A stretch of 24,816 nt of DNA from an uncultured Spirochaetales bacterium (GTDB taxonomy: Bacteria; Spirochaetota; Spirochaetia; Sphaerochaetales; Sphaerochaetaceae). Below, one piece after another: positions 22,631 to 24,816 of this stretch; position 1 is the first letter of the stretch; every line of letters begins with the position of its first letter. A program made the position numbers and the translations under genes. The DNA lies in assembly GCA_934247875.1 (NCBI GenBank), contig CAKQJZ010000025.1, forward strand, positions 1 to 24,816, in the 5' to 3' direction. Below the pieces are notes generated by a model. The model made no database searches. It was given only the letters and a program-made list of their open reading frames with translations, and was not told the DNA's origin.

Positions 22631-23506
22631 TTATTTCTTGAAGTATTCTTCTTCGTCGTCCTCTTCCTCTGCAACCTCTTCAGACTCTTTCTCGTCTTTT
22701 GGCTCATAGTTAGAGTAGTCTACATCTTCATCCTCAGCTGCCTCGTCCTTGTCCTCTACAGGATTAGCGTTGATAGCTGCTTCCTCGTCCTCATCATCAA
22801 GTGACTCGATAATCTGGATGCCAGCTTCGCTATCTGCATCGATAACAGCGTTAGCAATGATTTCTACAAAGAGAGAAATAGCTCTGATTGCATCGTCGTT
22901 GCCTGGGATAGGGTATGTGATGTCTGTAGGATCACAGTTAGTATCAACAACTGCGATAACAGGAATTCCAAGTCTCTTAGCTTCTGCTACAGCAAGAGCC
23001 TCTTTCTTTGTGTCGATAATGAAGAGTGCGCCTGGAAGCTCCTTCATGTCTTTAATACCACCAAGGTTCTTCTCGAGCTTGTTCTTCTCTTTTGTATAGA
23101 GAGCAACTTCCTTCTTTGTGAGGGAGTCGAATGTTCCGTCTGCTTCCATTCTCTCAATCTTCTTGAGTTTAGCAACAGACTTCTTGATTGTTGTGAAGTT
23201 TGTGAGCATACCACCGAGCCATCTGTTAGAAACATAAGGCATTCCACATCTCTTTGCCTCTGTCTCGATAGCCTGCTGTGCCTGCTTCTTTGTTCCTACA
23301 AATAGAATCTGCTTACCGTTCTTAACCTGAGCTCTTACAGCCTCATAAGCCTCAACAATGCATGCAGATGTCTTCTGAAGGTCGATAATATGAATACCGT
23401 TTCTCTCTGTGAAGATGAAACGTGCCATCTTTGGATTCCATCTCTTGGTCTGATGGCCGAAATGTACGCCTGACTCTAGCAGGCTTTTCATTGTTACTAC
23501 TGCCAT
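22631..23506 (-). CDS. rpsB: Small ribosomal subunit protein bS2/uS2 with acidic C-terminal tail
   Basis: A uS2 protein of 291 residues. The core (1 to about 230) is typical: LLESGVHFGHQTKRWNPKMARFIF, GTKKQAQQAIETEAKR, SNRWLGGMLTNF, and IPVIAVVDTNCDPTDITYPIPGNDDAIRAI. It binds the 30S head-body cleft and helps bS1 docking. The last 60 residues (232-291) are almost wholly Asp, Glu, Ala and Lys and are absent from short homologues. AAGGAG (23520-23515) is eight bases before the ATG. It heads the seven-gene operon. Confidence 0.96.
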   Translation of the reverse strand: MAVVTMKSLLESGVHFGHQTKRWNPKMARFIFTERNGIHIIDLQKTSACIVEAYEAVRAQVKNGKQILFVGTKKQAQQAIETEAKRCGMPYVSNRWLGGMLTNFTTIKKSVAKLKKIERMEADGTFDSLTKKEVALYTKEKNKLEKNLGGIKDMKELPGALFIIDTKKEALAVAEAKRLGIPVIAVVDTNCDPTDITYPIPGNDDAIRAISLFVEIIANAVIDADSEAGIQIIESLDDEDEEAAINANPVEDKDEAAEDEDVDYSNYEPKDEKESEEVAEEEDDEEEYFKK

Positions 23507-23541
23507 TGTAGTATCTCCTTTCGCTTGACGATAAACTCGTC
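23507..23541 (-). promoter_or_regulatory. rpsB leader hairpin and Shine-Dalgarno
   Basis: In the rpsB leader, GACGA (23541-23537) pairs with TCGTC (23531-23527) just before the Shine-Dalgarno AAGGAG (23520-23515). rpsB leaders are autoregulated by S2 in other bacteria, so a control role is possible; the stem is only five pairs. Confidence 0.35.
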
Positions 23542-23573
23542 CCCAGCACTATATCTCACCCTAAGGGCGGAAA

Positions 23574-23602
23574 ATTATACTTGCATAAGCAAGCCATGAT
23601 AG
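23574..23602 (-). promoter_or_regulatory. rpsB operon promoter with an inverted repeat in its spacer
   Basis: A perfect -10 TATAAT (23579-23574) has a weak -35 CTATCA (23602-23597) 17 bases upstream. The spacer holds the inverted repeat CTTGC-TTAT-GCAAG (23593-23580) directly against the -10, a place where a repressor or activator could act. The predicted start is near 23567. Confidence 0.5.
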
Positions 23603-23799
23603 ATTCTCAAAAAAAATCAAAATGTTCAATAGCCTAAACTCTAACAAATTTGATGTTAATTCCTTAGTCATTACGCATGAATCTTGAAAATGCCAATTCA
23701 AAAGAGGACAAAACCTCGATTCAAGCACTGTAGAGGCGATTTAGAACTAAATAAAGGTGTTTTTGCAAAGAAATTTCAAAATAGCTTAACGCGATGAGC
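23603..23799. other. Intergenic region between rpsB promoter and the IS; no gene seen
   Basis: No supported coding sequence lies between the rpsB start (23506) and the transposase stop (23857), 350 bases in all. The part not covered by the promoter and terminator is AT-rich. GAGG-ACAAAA-CCTC (23704-23717) is a short possible hairpin with TTTT on its minus-strand side. CACTGTAGAGGCG (from 23726) could be the IS end, but the partner terminus lies outside the window. Confidence 0.45.
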
Positions 23800-23831
23800 G
23801 AAAAAGGCCAAAAACATCGACACCATGGCCT
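23800..23831 (-). terminator. Likely terminator of the transposase gene
   Basis: On the minus strand AGGCCA (23831-23826) pairs with TGGCCT (23810-23805), followed by TTTTTC. It lies 26 bases after the transposase stop. The loop is long (15 bases), so it is moderate at best. Confidence 0.45.
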
Positions 23832-23856
23832 AGAAATCAGTTTGTTTTGATATGAT

Positions 23857-24816
23857 TCAGGAAGCTTTCGCTGACTTGAGCCGTTCTCGCAAGAGGGAGA
23901 GGAATTTATCCTGATGATAGACAATCTCCATGATCTTCTGGAACAGCTCAATAGGATTGGCAGCAAACTGCTGGTATACTGTCTTCAGCCTAGGCTCCTG
24001 CAATATGATCTGGGCCATGTGTGCCATGGCCACTGTAAGGTTGTTTAGATAGGCCATGCTCTCAATGGCTCTTGTGTTTGTTGATGTATATTTGTCCTCG
24101 CTGCAATAGAAATCCTTTGACTTATGGAGGCTGTTCTCAACAGTCCACCGGACCTCTATAGCTTCAATTGCAGCAATCGGGTCTGAGAGGCTAGTTATGA
24201 AATACATGGGTTCGGCATCCTTGCCTGTGACAGAAGAGACCATTTTTATATATAGCTTCTGATCTATCCATTCTTCTCCTATATATCCCTTCTCGAGCTC
24301 TATGACCCAGAATTTCCTATCATCTCTAGGAAACGAGACAGGCATGCGCTGTTTTGGCCTCTTCTTGTTGAAAGAGGATTGTATTTCAAGCTTCAGACTA
24401 TCCTGATTGTCTTTAGCACAGAAGACATAGTCTCCTTTGCGCTTTCTGATTATGCGGGCAGTCGCTCTCTGGCAATGAAGAGCATCTGCAGTGACTATTG
24501 TATTGCGAAGATCGAGCTGAATCAGCTTCTTCTGGGCAACAGGAATCTCATTTGTCTTCTCATAGATTGGCATGCTGTAGACGCATACATCAGAGGAGGA
24601 ATCATATATATTGAGGGTTGCGGTATTTCTTCTGGGACTCTTGGTGTTCTTTCCTCTTCCAGAGCCTCTGAACTCCTTCCCATCTACTGCAATATGCGTG
24701 TATTGCCTCTTTTCGGATATGATTCGCTTTGCATCCCTATAGAATTCCTTGAATCTGATAAGCAAAGAGCGCATCCATTTGGTGTCAAGCTTTTCCAGAA
24801 ACCTCTGTATTGTGTC
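23857..24816 (-). CDS. ISAs1-family DDE transposase, N-terminus outside the window
   Basis: At least 319 codons of a DDE transposase are open to the window edge; an internal ATG at 24774 is not the true start. Upstream of it the frame reads DTIQRFLEKLD, matching the SHDTIxRxxxxLD region of ISAs1 transposases. The catalytic set is visible: Asp in HIAVDGKEFRGSG, Asp in IVTADALHCQ, and Glu in VRWTVENSLHKSKDFYCSEDKYTS. ISAs1 transposases are usually about 370-ish residues, so roughly 50-80 residues are missing. The frame has no stop or shift within the window, so the gene may be active. Confidence 0.88.
   Translation of the reverse strand, partial: DTIQRFLEKLDTKWMRSLLIRFKEFYRDAKRIISEKRQYTHIAVDGKEFRGSGRGKNTKSPRRNTATLNIYDSSSDVCVYSMPIYEKTNEIPVAQKKLIQLDLRNTIVTADALHCQRATARIIRKRKGDYVFCAKDNQDSLKLEIQSSFNKKRPKQRMPVSFPRDDRKFWVIELEKGYIGEEWIDQKLYIKMVSSVTGKDAEPMYFITSLSDPIAAIEAIEVRWTVENSLHKSKDFYCSEDKYTSTNTRAIESMAYLNNLTVAMAHMAQIILQEPRLKTVYQQFAANPIELFQKIMEIVYHQDKFLSLLRERLKSAKAS

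Larger units (their letters stand above)
23726..24816 (-). mobile_element. ISAs1-family insertion sequence, partial at the right edge
   Basis: The element is defined by its transposase gene; its other end lies beyond the window. The left limit given here is only a guess, set at CACTGTAGAGG (23726). No target duplication can be tested. It lies about 125-220 bp upstream of the rpsB promoter and is transcribed towards it, with a possible terminator in between. Confidence 0.55.

Noticed and set aside
23721..23966. 81-codon minus-strand ORF overlapping the transposase end
   Set aside because: Out of frame with the transposase, composition unlike a protein, no start signal.

Overview
The window looks like chromosome from a low-GC, host-associated spirochaete, probably a relative of Treponema or Sphaerochaeta. 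I base this on the run rpsB-tsf-frr-uppS-cdsA-dxr-rseP, which is the order I recall from Treponema pallidum, on a relaxed (spirochaete-like) lipobox in a lipoprotein, and on the protein sequences in general. I could not run a search, so the taxonomic call is inference.

Layout, left to right. (1) 1-873: a broken C-terminal half of a MATE transporter, then a single tRNA with anticodon CAT that has its own promoter and a strong intrinsic terminator. (2) 905-2398: an AAA+/DUF4143 ATPase behind three copies of a motif spaced exactly 33 bp apart. (3) 2372-5859, minus strand: a tightly overlapped unit hflK-hflC-GNAT acetyltransferase-FAH-family hydrolase. (4) 5860-5941: a compact divergent promoter region whose two promoters each sit so close to the start codon that hflK and metG may be made from leaderless mRNAs; a direct repeat AGTCACTT (11-bp period) touches both -35 boxes. 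(5) 5942-8341: metG and a 29-codon gene for a very basic ribosomal-type protein (AURKAIP1/COX24 type). (6) 8392-12222, minus: an orphan lipoprotein downstream of a MATE transporter-TatD-like-TcdA unit, with a divergent AraC-type regulator at 12305. (7) 13069-17236, plus: rpsF-ssb-rpsR-DUF2232-rplI-dnaB, with a palindromic leader. (8) 17237-23602, minus: rpsB-tsf-frr-uppS-cdsA-dxr-rseP, linking translation factors to isoprenoid, phospholipid and cell-wall carrier synthesis and site-2 proteolysis. This operon meets dnaB stop-to-stop with no base between them. (9) 23800-24816: an ISAs1-family transposase running off the right edge.

Most of the window is ordinary housekeeping. I found no clear new defence or biosynthetic system. 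The best candidates for a second look are the 33-bp repeats before the DUF4143 ATPase, the metG/hflK divergent promoter with apparent leaderless starts, the 29-codon basic protein gene, and the rpsF leader palindrome.
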